Below are positions 25,043 through 33,705 of a stretch of 64,000 nt of DNA, piece by piece. The notes under the pieces are model-generated. The model was not told where the DNA came from and did not search any database. It saw nothing but the letters and a program-made list of their open reading frames with translations. This stretch comes from Streptomyces maremycinicus. GTDB taxonomy: Bacteria > Actinomycetota > Actinomycetes > Streptomycetales > Streptomycetaceae. How positions within the stretch are numbered: position 1 is the first letter of the stretch; every line of letters starts with the position of its first letter. The position numbers were made by a program, and so were the translations under genes. Location: the NCBI RefSeq assembly GCF_001184025.1, contig NZ_BBYG01000025.1, forward strand, positions 75,830 to 139,829, written 5' to 3'.

Positions 25043-25930
25043 GTGAGTACCCTTGCGCACACCATGATGACCGCCGCCCGCTCCACCGACTCCGGTCTGG
25101 CCGGCCCGGGCGAACTCGACCGCTATCCCTTCGCGGAGGCCCCTGCGGCCGAACGCGTCGGCGCCCCCGTCTGGGAGTCCGCGGAACCGGAGCTGGGCCG
25201 CGTGGGCCGCCGCGCCGCGGGCAGCCGCGGACGCGGACTGCACGGCCAACTCGTTCAGCAGCTCGGTCAGATGATCGTCTCGGGCGACCTGGGTGCCGAC
25301 CGACCGCTGGTGCCCGAGGAGATCGGTCAGCGATTCGAGGTGTCCCGCACCGTCGTCCGCGAGTCGCTGCGCGTCCTCGAGGCCAAGGGCCTGGTCAGCG
25401 CCCGGCCGAACGTCGGCACGCGCGTGCGTCCCGTGAGTGACTGGAACCTTCTCGACCCGGACATCATCGAATGGCGGGCGTTCGGCCCTCAGCGCGATGA
25501 TCAGCGCCGTGAGCTGAACGAACTGCGCTGGACGATCGAGCCGCTCGCCGCTCGCCTTGCCGCGGGGCACGGCCGTGCCGACATCCAGCAGCGGCTGTCC
25601 GACATGGTCGAGATCATGGCGCACGCCATGGGGCAGGGTGACGCGCTCACCTACTCCCGGGCGGACGCCGAGTTCCACTCGCTGCTCATCCAGATCGCGG
25701 GCAACCGCATGCTGGAGCACCTTTCCGGGATCGTGTCGTCCGCCCTCCAGGTCTCCGGCGGCCCGGTCACGGGCTGTGACCGGCCGAACGACGCGTCGCT
25801 GGGTCACCACGGCCGGATCGTCGACGCTCTCGCGGCGGGCGACGGCACCGCCGCCGAGACGGCCATGCGACAGCTGCTCACCGTCCACCCCGAGGTGGAG
25901 CGCGTCGTGCCGGCACCGCGCGAACACTGA
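25043..25930 (+). CDS. whiH: Sporulation regulator WhiH (GntR family, FCD type)
   Basis: 295 residues from GTG 25043 with AAAGGA upstream. WhiH is needed for sporulation septation in aerial hyphae. The N-terminal about 60 residues are variable. The winged helix (about 63-135) contains HGQLVQQLGQMIVSGDL and SRTVVRESLRVLEAKGLVSARPNVGTRV, followed by the helical FCD ligand domain with ELRWTIEPLAARLAA, DAEFHSLLIQIAGNRML and the metal-site-type HHGRIVDAL. Position immediately upstream of hrdB matches the S. coelicolor locus as I remember it. Expression from a WhiG-dependent promoter and autorepression are described for the S. coelicolor gene. The ligand is unknown. Confidence 0.92.
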   Translation: MSTLAHTMMTAARSTDSGLAGPGELDRYPFAEAPAAERVGAPVWESAEPELGRVGRRAAGSRGRGLHGQLVQQLGQMIVSGDLGADRPLVPEEIGQRFEVSRTVVRESLRVLEAKGLVSARPNVGTRVRPVSDWNLLDPDIIEWRAFGPQRDDQRRELNELRWTIEPLAARLAAGHGRADIQQRLSDMVEIMAHAMGQGDALTYSRADAEFHSLLIQIAGNRMLEHLSGIVSSALQVSGGPVTGCDRPNDASLGHHGRIVDALAAGDGTAAETAMRQLLTVHPEVERVVPAPREH

Positions 25931-26142
25931 CGGCACCGCGCGAGAGACTGGTCGGGGGATCCCCTCCCCCTTCCGCGTCGTCCTCCGCCGTTCCATCCGC
26001 ACTCCCCTCGGACCCCGCAGAACCCGTCACGGGGCCTGCGGGGTCCGACGGTCGATGGGGCGAAAACCGGTCCCGGCGGCACCGGCAGGCTCCACGGGTG
26101 ACCTCATCTGTCCGCGTCTGACCGTTTTTGAAAGCTTACGGG

Positions 26143-26174
26143 GTGTGACTCGGGCCACGAAGATTGGGCGTAAC
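26143..26174 (+). promoter_or_regulatory. Candidate hrdB promoter p1 (ECF-type)
   Basis: GTGTGAC (26143-26149) and CGTAAC (26169-26174) are separated by 19 bp, resembling an ECF-type -35/-10 pair. The main hrdB promoter of streptomycetes is reported to use the ECF factor ShbA. I assign these elements by resemblance only. Confidence 0.4.
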
Positions 26175-26219
26175 GCTTGTGGAAACAACGCGATGACCTA
26201 AGAGGTGACCGCCGCGGAG

Positions 26220-26245
26220 GGAATACGGATGCCGTTCAAGGCGCT
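26220..26245 (+). promoter_or_regulatory. Candidate hrdB promoter p2 (sigma-R-type)
   Basis: GGAAT at 26220-26224 (preceded by G) is a perfect sigma-R -35. After 18 bp the -10 reads GCT (26243-26245) rather than GTT. A sigma-R-dependent second promoter is known for S. coelicolor hrdB, so the -35 is probably real, with a weakened -10 here. Confidence 0.5.
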
Positions 26246-26359
26246 GTGAATCCTCCCGGCCCCCGCCCGCGCCGTCGGCCCACCCCCAGGCCGGTGGTCG
26301 GCTCCTGTCCGTCACGGACGGGGCCGGAAGCCGTTTTCCAACGTTCCGAGAGGTTGTTC

Positions 26360-27898
26360 GTGTCGGCCAGCACATCCCGTACGCTCCCGCCGGAGATCGC
26401 CGAGTCCGTCTCTGTCATGGCGCTCATTGAGCGGGGAAAGGCTGAGGGGCAGATCGCCGGCGACGATGTGCGTCGGGCCTTCGAAGCTGACCAGATTCCG
26501 GCCACTCAGTGGAAGAACGTACTGCGCAGCCTCAACCAGATCCTCGAGGAAGAGGGTGTGACGCTGATGGTCAGTGCCGCGGAGCCCAAGCGCACCCGAA
26601 AGAGCGTCGCAGCGAAGAGTCCGGCCAAGCGCACCGCCACCAAGACGGTCGCGGCGAAGGCGGTGACCACCAGGAAGGCCACCGCTACGGCCGCCCCGGC
26701 CACCCCGGCCGTCCCCGCTGTGGACGACCCCGCAGACGAAGCCGCCCCCGCCAAGAAGGCGGCTGCCAAGAAGACGACCGCCAAGAAGGCGGTCGCGAAG
26801 AAGACCGTCGCCAAGAAGACGGCGGCCAAGAAGACCGCGGGCAAGGACGACGCCGAGGTCGCCGAGGACGAGGTCCTCGAGGACGTCAAGCCCGGCGAAG
26901 AGGAAGAGGAGGGGACCGAGAACAAGGGTTTCGTCCTCTCCGACGACGACGAGGACGACGCGCCCGCCCAGCAGGTCGCCGTGGCCGGTGCCACCGCCGA
27001 CCCGGTCAAGGACTACCTCAAGCAGATCGGCAAGGTCCCGCTGCTCAACGCCGAGCAGGAGGTCGAGCTCGCCAAGCGCATCGAGGCCGGTCTGTTCGCC
27101 GAGGACAAGCTGGCCAACGCCGACAAGCTCGCCCCGAAGCTCAAGCGCGAGCTGGAGATCATCGCCGAGGACGGCCGGCGCGCCAAGAACCACCTCCTGG
27201 AGGCCAACCTCCGTCTGGTGGTCTCCCTGGCCAAGCGTTACACCGGCCGCGGCATGCTCTTCCTGGACCTCATCCAGGAGGGCAACCTCGGTCTGATCCG
27301 CGCGGTCGAGAAGTTCGACTACACCAAGGGCTACAAGTTCTCCACGTACGCCACCTGGTGGATCCGTCAGGCGATCACCCGCGCCATGGCCGACCAGGCC
27401 CGCACCATCCGTATCCCGGTGCACATGGTCGAGGTCATCAACAAGCTCGCGCGCGTGCAGCGCCAGATGCTCCAGGACCTGGGCCGCGAGCCCACCCCGG
27501 AGGAGCTGGCCAAGGAACTCGACATGACCCCCGAGAAGGTCATCGAGGTCCAGAAGTACGGCCGTGAGCCCATCTCGCTGCACACCCCGCTGGGCGAGGA
27601 CGGTGACAGCGAGTTCGGTGACCTCATCGAGGACTCCGAGGCCGTGGTCCCGGCCGACGCGGTCAGCTTCACGCTGCTCCAGGAGCAGCTGCACTCCGTC
27701 CTCGACACCCTGTCCGAGCGCGAGGCGGGCGTCGTCTCCATGCGGTTCGGTCTCACCGACGGTCAGCCGAAGACCCTCGACGAGATCGGCAAGGTGTACG
27801 GCGTGACGCGCGAGCGCATCCGCCAGATCGAGTCCAAGACCATGTCCAAGCTGCGCCACCCGTCCCGTTCGCAGGTGCTGCGCGACTACCTCGACTAG
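26360..27898 (+). CDS. hrdB: Principal RNA polymerase sigma factor HrdB
   Basis: 512 residues from GTG 26360 with GAGAGG upstream. This is the essential housekeeping sigma factor. The N-terminus (1-70, starting VSASTSRTLPPE) is the HrdB-specific conserved block. Residues about 75-165 are a Lys/Ala/Thr-rich stretch with AAKKTT/AVAKK repeats, and 165-205 are acidic. Region 1.2 (DPVKDYLKQIGKVPLL) begins near 212. Region 2 holds KFSTYATWWIRQAITRAMADQARTIRIPVHM (2.3-2.4 into 3). Region 4.2 holds TLDEIGKVYGVTRERIRQIESKTMSKLR for -35 binding. The basic then acidic insertion is typical of actinobacterial sigma-A proteins. A long upstream region (429 bp) holds at least two candidate promoters. Confidence 0.98.
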   Translation: MSASTSRTLPPEIAESVSVMALIERGKAEGQIAGDDVRRAFEADQIPATQWKNVLRSLNQILEEEGVTLMVSAAEPKRTRKSVAAKSPAKRTATKTVAAKAVTTRKATATAAPATPAVPAVDDPADEAAPAKKAAAKKTTAKKAVAKKTVAKKTAAKKTAGKDDAEVAEDEVLEDVKPGEEEEEGTENKGFVLSDDDEDDAPAQQVAVAGATADPVKDYLKQIGKVPLLNAEQEVELAKRIEAGLFAEDKLANADKLAPKLKRELEIIAEDGRRAKNHLLEANLRLVVSLAKRYTGRGMLFLDLIQEGNLGLIRAVEKFDYTKGYKFSTYATWWIRQAITRAMADQARTIRIPVHMVEVINKLARVQRQMLQDLGREPTPEELAKELDMTPEKVIEVQKYGREPISLHTPLGEDGDSEFGDLIEDSEAVVPADAVSFTLLQEQLHSVLDTLSEREAGVVSMRFGLTDGQPKTLDEIGKVYGVTRERIRQIESKTMSKLRHPSRSQVLRDYLD

Positions 27899-27912
27899 GT
27901 CGCGGTCGTACG

Positions 27913-27960
27913 AAGCCCAAGGCCCGGTCTCCCGTCAGGGAGCCGGGCCTTCGGCTTGGG
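27913..27960 (+). terminator. Terminator after hrdB
   Basis: A long imperfect inverted repeat (27913-27933 with 27938-27960, 4-nt loop, few bulges) begins 15 nt after the hrdB stop codon. Confidence 0.85.
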
Positions 27961-28032
27961 CGCGAGGGTGCGCGGTGCCGCGCGTTGGATCACTCTGGGT
28001 GTTCATCGATCACTTCTGAGTGAGGAGCGCGC

Positions 28033-28899
28033 ATGCGTCGTCCCCTTGTCCGGGCCCTGGCCCGGCCGTTGATCCTGGCGGCCGCGGCGGTGGCCATACC
28101 CTGGGGCTTCGCCGCCCCGGCGGCCTCCGACGGCGTGGTCGTGGGCGGCTTCCCGGTCGATGTCTCCCAGAGCCCGTGGACGGTCGCGCTGTCCAGTCGT
28201 GACCGGTTCGGAGGTACGCGCTCCGGGCAGTTCTGCGGAGGTGTGGCGGTCGGCCCGACCACAGTGCTCACCGCGGCCCACTGCATGGGTGAGGACGTCC
28301 TGGGAGGGCCGCCGGGGGAGCTGGCCGACCTGAAGGTCGTCGCGGGCCGTACGGACCTGTACAAGGACACCGGGCAGGAGGTCGCCGTGCGCAGTGTCTG
28401 GGTGAATCCGGGCTACGACGGTGGCAGCAACGCCGGGGACTTCGCCGTGCTCACCCTTGCCCAGCCGCTTCCGGCTGCGGCGGTCATCGCGATGGCCGCC
28501 GAGGGTGATCCGGCCTACCAGGCCGGCACGGAGGCCCTCGTCTACGGGTGGGGCGACAGCACCGGGTTCGGCGCGTACGCCCACAGTCTGCGGGCGGCCC
28601 GGGTCCATGTGATGTCCGACGCGTCCTGCGAGCGGGCCTACCCGGGTACGTCCGACGGCACCTACGACGCGCGCACCATGGTGTGCGCGGGCGAGGTGCT
28701 GGGCGGCCGGGACGCCTGCCAGGGGGACAGCGGCGGGCCGCTGGTCGCACGGGGTCGACTCATCGGGCTCGTGTCCTGGGGCAGCGGCTGTGGTCGGCCG
28801 GGAAGCCCGGGTGTCTACACGCGCGTGTCCGACGCCCTGAGGACGCTCGGCTGGGCGCGGGTGCACGGGGACTCCACGAAGCCCGCCGAGGGCGTCTGA
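28033..28899 (+). CDS. Secreted trypsin-like serine protease (family S1)
   Basis: 288 residues from ATG 28033, GAGGAG 7 nt upstream. A signal peptide (basic start, hydrophobic 13-28, cleavage likely after AAPAAS or AAPA) precedes VVVGGFPVDV, the start of the mature enzyme. The catalytic triad is His83 (TAAHC), Asp136 (AGDFAVL) and Ser233 (GDSGGP). Asp227, six residues before the serine, predicts cleavage after Lys/Arg. Cysteines at 68/84, 199/218 and 229/253 can form the usual disulfides. It is probably an extracellular nutritional or developmental protease. It is transcribed alone between two strong terminators. Confidence 0.95.
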   Translation: MRRPLVRALARPLILAAAAVAIPWGFAAPAASDGVVVGGFPVDVSQSPWTVALSSRDRFGGTRSGQFCGGVAVGPTTVLTAAHCMGEDVLGGPPGELADLKVVAGRTDLYKDTGQEVAVRSVWVNPGYDGGSNAGDFAVLTLAQPLPAAAVIAMAAEGDPAYQAGTEALVYGWGDSTGFGAYAHSLRAARVHVMSDASCERAYPGTSDGTYDARTMVCAGEVLGGRDACQGDSGGPLVARGRLIGLVSWGSGCGRPGSPGVYTRVSDALRTLGWARVHGDSTKPAEGV

Positions 28900-28943
28900 G
28901 CGAGTCCTGCGGCCTCAACGGCCGGTCCTTCGGGTGACGAGAG

Positions 28944-28979
28944 CGGGCGGCCGCCCCTGGGAGCAGGGGCGGCCGCCCG
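28944..28979. terminator. Bidirectional terminator after protease gene
   Basis: Perfect 16-bp stem (28944-28959 with 28964-28979), 4-nt loop, between convergent genes. Confidence 0.92.
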
Positions 28980-29021
28980 TATACCGGCCTTGCCGGTTCT
29001 GGCTCGTCGTGGACGCGCAGA

Positions 29022-29252
29022 TCAGCGCTCTTCTTCCGGGGTGGAGGCCGGAACGGTCGTCAGCCGCTCTGTCTCGTCCTGTATCTCAGCGGCGATCTTC
29101 TTGAGTTCCGGCTCGAACTTGCGACCGTGGTGGGCGCAGAAGAGCAGTTCTCCGCCGCTGAGCAGCACGACGCGTACGTACGCCTGGGCGCCGCAGCGGT
29201 CGCAGCGGTCAGCGGCCGTCAGCGGGCTCGCGGGGGTCAGAACAGTAGTCAC
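29022..29252 (-). CDS. Small zinc-ribbon-like protein (DUF7455 type)
   Basis: 76 residues from GTG 29252 with GAAGAGG upstream. It contains CDRCGAQA at 17-24 and FCAHHGRKF around 38-46, so Cys and His residues probably bind a metal ion, followed by a charged helix (EPELKKIAAEIQDETERL). Similar small proteins are widespread in actinobacteria next to sigma-factor or topoisomerase genes; function is unknown. It is divergent from parE with 444 bp between. Confidence 0.85.
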   Translation of the reverse strand: MTTVLTPASPLTAADRCDRCGAQAYVRVVLLSGGELLFCAHHGRKFEPELKKIAAEIQDETERLTTVPASTPEEER

Positions 29253-29696
29253 GTCGCCTCTTCTCTAGCTCGACGAGCTGTCGTACCAGGGTCAACATCC
29301 AACCAGCCCCAAAACGTTCCCGCTCGTGGCTTGTCCTCGAAAAAATCTTTCCGAGGTGGCCGTCTGCTGCCGGTTTGGCGGCGAATGTGCCGTATTGCGT
29401 GGTCTGTGGTGCTTACGGTTTCGCGCTGTCGGTCATGGTTCGATCCTCCCGGCTGGGTTGCCGGTTTGTTCATGAGGACGTGCCCGGAGCCTAAATGGTT
29501 CATGCCCCGAAGGGAACGTGATATGTACTTCACTCAATCGAGGGATCGAACACCTATGCGACGCTGGACTAGTCTGAGTTGAGACGAGGGTGGCGTTACA
29601 ACGGCTCTACCAGGCCTCGGTACCCTCTTGGCGGCTACCCAAGCCGCGCCCTTACCCAGAAGGGCCCCAAGTGAAATTCAGCGAGGAGCGAACCGC
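29253..29696. other. Non-coding parE upstream region with a candidate promoter
   Basis: No gene is supported. The stretch 29330-29580 is lower in G+C than its surroundings. A possible promoter is TCGAAC (29546-29551), 18 bp, TAGTCT (29570-29575), giving a leader of about 115 nt to parE. The segment 29546-29561 also resembles half of a LexA box. The parE ribosome-binding site GAGGAG is at 29683-29688. Confidence 0.4.
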
Positions 29697-31817
29697 GTGA
29701 CCGCCGAAACGTCCGTGCCGTCCACAGCGCTGCTGGCAGGAGCTGACCGGGACGGTTCCAACTACACCGCGCGGCACCTGCTCGTCCTCGAGGGGCTCGA
29801 GGCCGTGCGGAAGCGCCCGGGTATGTACATCGGCTCGACCGACAGCCGTGGTCTGATGCACTGCCTGTGGGAGATCATCGACAACTCCGTCGACGAGGCC
29901 CTCGGCGGCTACTGCGACCACATCGAGGTGATCCTCCACGACGACGCCTCGGTCGAGGTCCGCGACAACGGCCGGGGCATCCCGGTCGACGTCGAGCCGA
30001 AGACGGGTCTGTCCGGCGTCGAGGTCGTCATGACCAAGCTGCACGCCGGCGGCAAGTTCGGCGGTGGCTCCTACGCCGCCTCCGGCGGTCTGCACGGTGT
30101 CGGCGCCTCCGTGGTCAACGCCTTGTCCGCCCGCCTCGACGTCGAGGTGGACCGATCCGGCCACACGCACGCGATCAGCTTCCGGCGCGGAGTTCCGGGC
30201 GCCTTCGCCGCGGACGGCCCCGACGCCAAGTTCGAGACGGGCGGCCTGCGCAAGATCAAGAGGGTCGCCAAGAACCGGACCGGTACCCGGGTGCGGTACT
30301 GGGCCGACCGGCAGATCTTCCTCAAGGACGCCAAGCTGTCCCTCGAGAACCTGCACCAGCGGGCCCGTCAGACGGCGTTCCTGGTGCCCGGCCTGACCAT
30401 CGTCGTCCGCGACGAGTACGGCCTGGGCGAGGGCGGCAGCAAGGGCGAGGAGTCCTTCCGCTTCGATGGCGGCATCAGCGAGTTCTGCGAGTACCTGGCC
30501 ACCGACAAGCCCGTCTGCGACATCCTCCGCTTCACCGGTCAGGGCACCTTCAAGGAGACCGTCCCGGTCCTGGACGACCACGGGCAGATGACTCCGACGG
30601 AGGTCACCCGTGAGCTCGGCGTCGACGTGGCGCTGCGCTGGGGCACCGGCTACGACACGAACCTCAAGTCGTTCGTCAACATCATCGCGACGCCCAAGGG
30701 CGGCACTCACGTCGCCGGCTTCGAGCAGGCGATCGCCAAGACGATGAACGAGGTGCTGCGCACCAAGAAGCTGCTGCGTGTCGCCGAGGACGACATCGTG
30801 AAGGACGACGCCCTGGAGGGCCTGACGGCCGTCGTCACGGTGCGTCTCGCCGAACCTCAGTTCGAGGGTCAGACCAAGGAGGTCCTCGGTACGTCGGCGG
30901 CCCGGCGCATCGTGAACACGGTGATCTCCAGGGAGCTCAAGGCGTTCCTGACCTCCGCGAAGCGTGATGCCGCGGCCCAGGCGCGGGTCGTCATGGAGAA
31001 GGCGGTCGCTGCCGCACGGACGCGTATCGCGGCCCGGCAGCACAAGGACGCACAGCGCCGGAAGACGGCGCTGGAGTCCTCGTCCCTGCCCGCCAAGCTC
31101 GCCGACTGCCGCAGTGACGACGTCGAGCGCAGCGAGCTGTTCATCGTCGAGGGGGACTCCGCGCTCGGTACGGCCAAGCTCGCCCGGAACTCCGAGTTCC
31201 AGGCTCTCCTGCCGATCCGGGGCAAGATCCTCAACGTCCAGAAGTCGTCCGTCACCGACATGCTGAAGAACGCCGAGTGCGGCGCGATCATCCAGGTCAT
31301 AGGAGCGGGTTCCGGACGTACGTTCGACATCGACGCCGCCCGCTACGGCAAGATCATCATGATGACCGACGCCGATGTGGACGGCTCCCACATCCGGACG
31401 CTGCTGCTGACGCTGTTCCACCGCTACATGCGGCCCATGGTCGAGGCCGGGCGGGTGTTCGCCGCGGTCCCGCCGCTGCACCGCATCGAGCTCGTCCAGC
31501 CCAAGAAGGGCCAGGACAAGTACGTGTACACGTACTCGGACCGTGAGCTGCGCGACAAGCTGATGGAGTTCCAGAGCAAGGGCGTCCGGTACAAGGACTC
31601 CATCCAGCGTTACAAGGGTCTCGGCGAGATGGACGCCGACCAGCTGGCCGAGACGACGATGGATCCGCGCCACCGCACGCTGCGTCGGATCAACCTCTCC
31701 GACCTGGAGGCGGCCGAGCAGGTGTTCGATCTGCTCATGGGCAACGACGTGGCCCCCCGCAAGGAGTTCATCTCCAGCTCGGCGGCCACGCTGGACCGGT
31801 CCCGTATCGACGCGTAA
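29697..31817 (+). CDS. parE: DNA topoisomerase IV subunit B
   Basis: 706 residues from GTG 29697 with GAGGAG upstream. It is the ATPase subunit that decatenates daughter chromosomes with ParC. Seen in order: the GHKL ATP site (RKRPGMYIGSTD, EIIDNSVDEALGG, DNGRGIPVD, LHAGGKFGGGSY), the transducer, the Toprim EGDSALGTAKLARN (GyrB usually reads EGDSAGGSAK), TDADVDGSHIRTLLLT for Mg2+, and the C-terminal QRYKGLGEMDADQLAETTMDP. The Toprim wording and lack of an insertion favour ParE over GyrB. parC is about 17.5 kb downstream on the other strand, so the two subunits are not cotranscribed. Confidence 0.95.
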   Translation: MTAETSVPSTALLAGADRDGSNYTARHLLVLEGLEAVRKRPGMYIGSTDSRGLMHCLWEIIDNSVDEALGGYCDHIEVILHDDASVEVRDNGRGIPVDVEPKTGLSGVEVVMTKLHAGGKFGGGSYAASGGLHGVGASVVNALSARLDVEVDRSGHTHAISFRRGVPGAFAADGPDAKFETGGLRKIKRVAKNRTGTRVRYWADRQIFLKDAKLSLENLHQRARQTAFLVPGLTIVVRDEYGLGEGGSKGEESFRFDGGISEFCEYLATDKPVCDILRFTGQGTFKETVPVLDDHGQMTPTEVTRELGVDVALRWGTGYDTNLKSFVNIIATPKGGTHVAGFEQAIAKTMNEVLRTKKLLRVAEDDIVKDDALEGLTAVVTVRLAEPQFEGQTKEVLGTSAARRIVNTVISRELKAFLTSAKRDAAAQARVVMEKAVAAARTRIAARQHKDAQRRKTALESSSLPAKLADCRSDDVERSELFIVEGDSALGTAKLARNSEFQALLPIRGKILNVQKSSVTDMLKNAECGAIIQVIGAGSGRTFDIDAARYGKIIMMTDADVDGSHIRTLLLTLFHRYMRPMVEAGRVFAAVPPLHRIELVQPKKGQDKYVYTYSDRELRDKLMEFQSKGVRYKDSIQRYKGLGEMDADQLAETTMDPRHRTLRRINLSDLEAAEQVFDLLMGNDVAPRKEFISSSAATLDRSRIDA

Positions 31818-31875
31818 CTGCCGCGTCCGGTCCGGCGTGTGCCGGGCAGGTGCGTCCGGTCCGTCGCGTTCGGTC

Positions 31876-31917
31876 CGGCCGGGGGTTCTCCACCCGAGGG
31901 TGGAGAACCCCCGGCCG
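31876..31917. terminator. Very strong terminator after parE
   Basis: Perfect 20-bp inverted repeat (31876-31895 with 31898-31917), minimal loop. Confidence 0.92.
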
Positions 31918-32032
31918 GAGATCCACCCATGATCCACCCCTGCTCCGATCTGCGGAGCGGCCCGTTTCCGTAGCGTCGAAGGCGTCGGCAGCGCTCGTTG
32001 CCGGCCTCCCTTTCCCGCTCACGGAGGCTGTG

Positions 32033-32557
32033 ATGTCCGGGCTCGTCAACGCACTGGTGATCGTGGCCGTGGCCGCACTCGTGATCGTCCGGCAGTTCCG
32101 GGCGAGCCGCGTCGACACGGACCGGCGCTGGTGGCTCCTCCCGGGAATCCTGGCCGTCATGGCGCTGCGCGAACCTGATCTGCTCGACGGTCGTCATGCC
32201 ACCGAATCGGCCCTGGTGCTCGGCGCCGAACTGATCGTGGCTCTGGCCATGGGAGCCGCCTGGGCCTGGACCACCCGCGTCTGGGTGGAGCCGGACGGCG
32301 CGGTGTGGAGCAAGAGCACCACAGCGAGCGTGGCCGTATGGGTAGCCGGCATCGGTCTGCGGGCAGGCCTCTTCGGACTCGGCGCACTGCTGGGCCTCCA
32401 GCAGGACAGCGCGGCCCTGATGCTGGGGCTCGCGGCCACCTTGCTGGTCCGTTCCGGGATCCTGAGGTGGCGCACGCAGTCCCTGGACCGGACTCCCGCC
32501 CAGGCCACGGCGTACGGTGACCACGTGCCCCGGTCCCCGTGGAAGGAGCGCGTGTGA
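32033..32557 (+). CDS. DUF1453-type integral membrane protein
   Basis: 174 residues from ATG 32033 (GGAGG upstream). It has four to five hydrophobic segments: N-terminal VNALVIVAVAALVIVRQ, then around 40-52, 62-83, 98-120 and 125-142. It matches the CcdC/DUF1453-like pattern seen in actinobacteria, with no known activity. Its stop overlaps the start of the histidine kinase (GTGTGA), so the three genes (membrane protein, kinase, regulator) form one translationally coupled operon. A role as sensor accessory is an inference from this context. Confidence 0.85.
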   Translation: MSGLVNALVIVAVAALVIVRQFRASRVDTDRRWWLLPGILAVMALREPDLLDGRHATESALVLGAELIVALAMGAAWAWTTRVWVEPDGAVWSKSTTASVAVWVAGIGLRAGLFGLGALLGLQQDSAALMLGLAATLLVRSGILRWRTQSLDRTPAQATAYGDHVPRSPWKERV

Positions 32558-33705
32558 CGGAGAACGTCTGGACACGCTGGCCCTCACGGGAGGCCCTGGG
32601 CCCCAAGGGGATCTCGCGTCCTCGGCGGTTGCTGGCCTGGGCCGTCAGGCTGCTGGTCGTGGGTGCGCTCGGGTGGAGCGCCTTCCACGACAGCCGCATC
32701 CAGGGATGGGTCGCGGTCGCCGGGGCGGGCGGCGTGCTCGTGGTAGGCGGCCTGGCGTGGACCCTGTTCCGGACCACGCTCGAGCACCGGCTGTGGCTGT
32801 CCCTGGCGCTGTTCCTCACGTTGCTGGGACTGGCGGCGGGGGCCGAGGCGGCGGACTTCCGCTCCCCGGCGGCGGTCCTGTGGTGCGGGTGCGCCATCGT
32901 GGCCCTCGAAAGACTGCCGCTGGCTGCGGCGCTGCCGATGGCTTCGGCCGGGTTCGCCGCCTTCGCCGTGGTCAACGACGACCCGGGACTCACCTCGGCC
33001 ACCGCCATCGCGGGCATGGCCCTCGCGGGATACGCACTCCGTCTGGACGCCGAGGCCCGAGCCACGGCACAGCGGCTGCTCACCCAGGAGCGCGCCGCGC
33101 GGGTGGCCGAGGCCGAGTCCGCCGCCCTCGCGGAGCGGGCCCGTATCGCCCGGGAGATCCATGACGTCCTGGCCCACAGCCTCTCGGCGCAGCTCGTGCA
33201 CCTCGAGGCGGCCCGGCTGCTGATCGAGCGGGGCGCGGACCGCGAGCAGATTCTCGACCGTGTGGTGGCGGCACGGGGAATGGCCCGTGACGGTCTGGAG
33301 GAGACCAGACAGTCGCTCTCCGCGCTGCGCGGTGAACTGACGCCGCTGGAGGACTTCCTGACCGACCTCGTCCGTGCGTCCGACGGCGCCGAGGTGACCG
33401 TGGGAGGCGAGCGCAGACCGCTGCCGGTCGAGGCCTCGCAGGCCGTGCGCCGGGTCGCCCAGGAAGCCCTGACCAACGCTCGCAAACACGCACCGGGCGC
33501 CAAGGTCCGCGTCCGGCTCGAGTACGGCCGGCGCGAAGTCACGCTGGACGTGCGGGACTCGGGTGGCGCTCCGGGCGAACTCGCCGAGGCCGGCGGCGGG
33601 TACGGTCTGCTGGGTATGCGGGAGCGCGCCGAACTGCTGGGCGGGTCGCTCGATGCCGGGCCGGACGAGGAAGGGTTCGTGGTGACGCTGAAGGTGCCGG
33701 TATGA
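32554..33705 (+). CDS. Sensor histidine kinase (NarL/HisKA_3 class)
   Basis: 383 residues from GTG 32554, overlapping the upstream gene by 4 nt. About four to five TM helices lie in residues 25-160. The dimerisation helix has ERARIAREIHDVLAHSLSAQLVHLE with phosphoacceptor His203, followed by a HATPase_c domain (QEALTNARKHAPGA N-box, DVRDSGG, and GGYGLLGMRERAELLGG). The kinase senses an unknown, probably membrane-linked signal and phosphorylates the adjacent NarL-type regulator, whose gene overlaps its stop by 4 nt (ATGA). Confidence 0.95.
   Translation: MTENVWTRWPSREALGPKGISRPRRLLAWAVRLLVVGALGWSAFHDSRIQGWVAVAGAGGVLVVGGLAWTLFRTTLEHRLWLSLALFLTLLGLAAGAEAADFRSPAAVLWCGCAIVALERLPLAAALPMASAGFAAFAVVNDDPGLTSATAIAGMALAGYALRLDAEARATAQRLLTQERAARVAEAESAALAERARIAREIHDVLAHSLSAQLVHLEAARLLIERGADREQILDRVVAARGMARDGLEETRQSLSALRGELTPLEDFLTDLVRASDGAEVTVGGERRPLPVEASQAVRRVAQEALTNARKHAPGAKVRVRLEYGRREVTLDVRDSGGAPGELAEAGGGYGLLGMRERAELLGGSLDAGPDEEGFVVTLKVPV

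Noticed and set aside
29249..29533. A 94-codon minus-strand gene overlapping the start of the small zinc protein
   Set aside because: Basic, unpatterned translation, no ribosome-binding site, and located in the parE promoter region.
29546..29561. Possible LexA box upstream of parE (TCGAAC-N4-ATGCGA)
   Set aside because: Only one half-site matches; the other half differs at several key positions, and parE is not a usual SOS gene.
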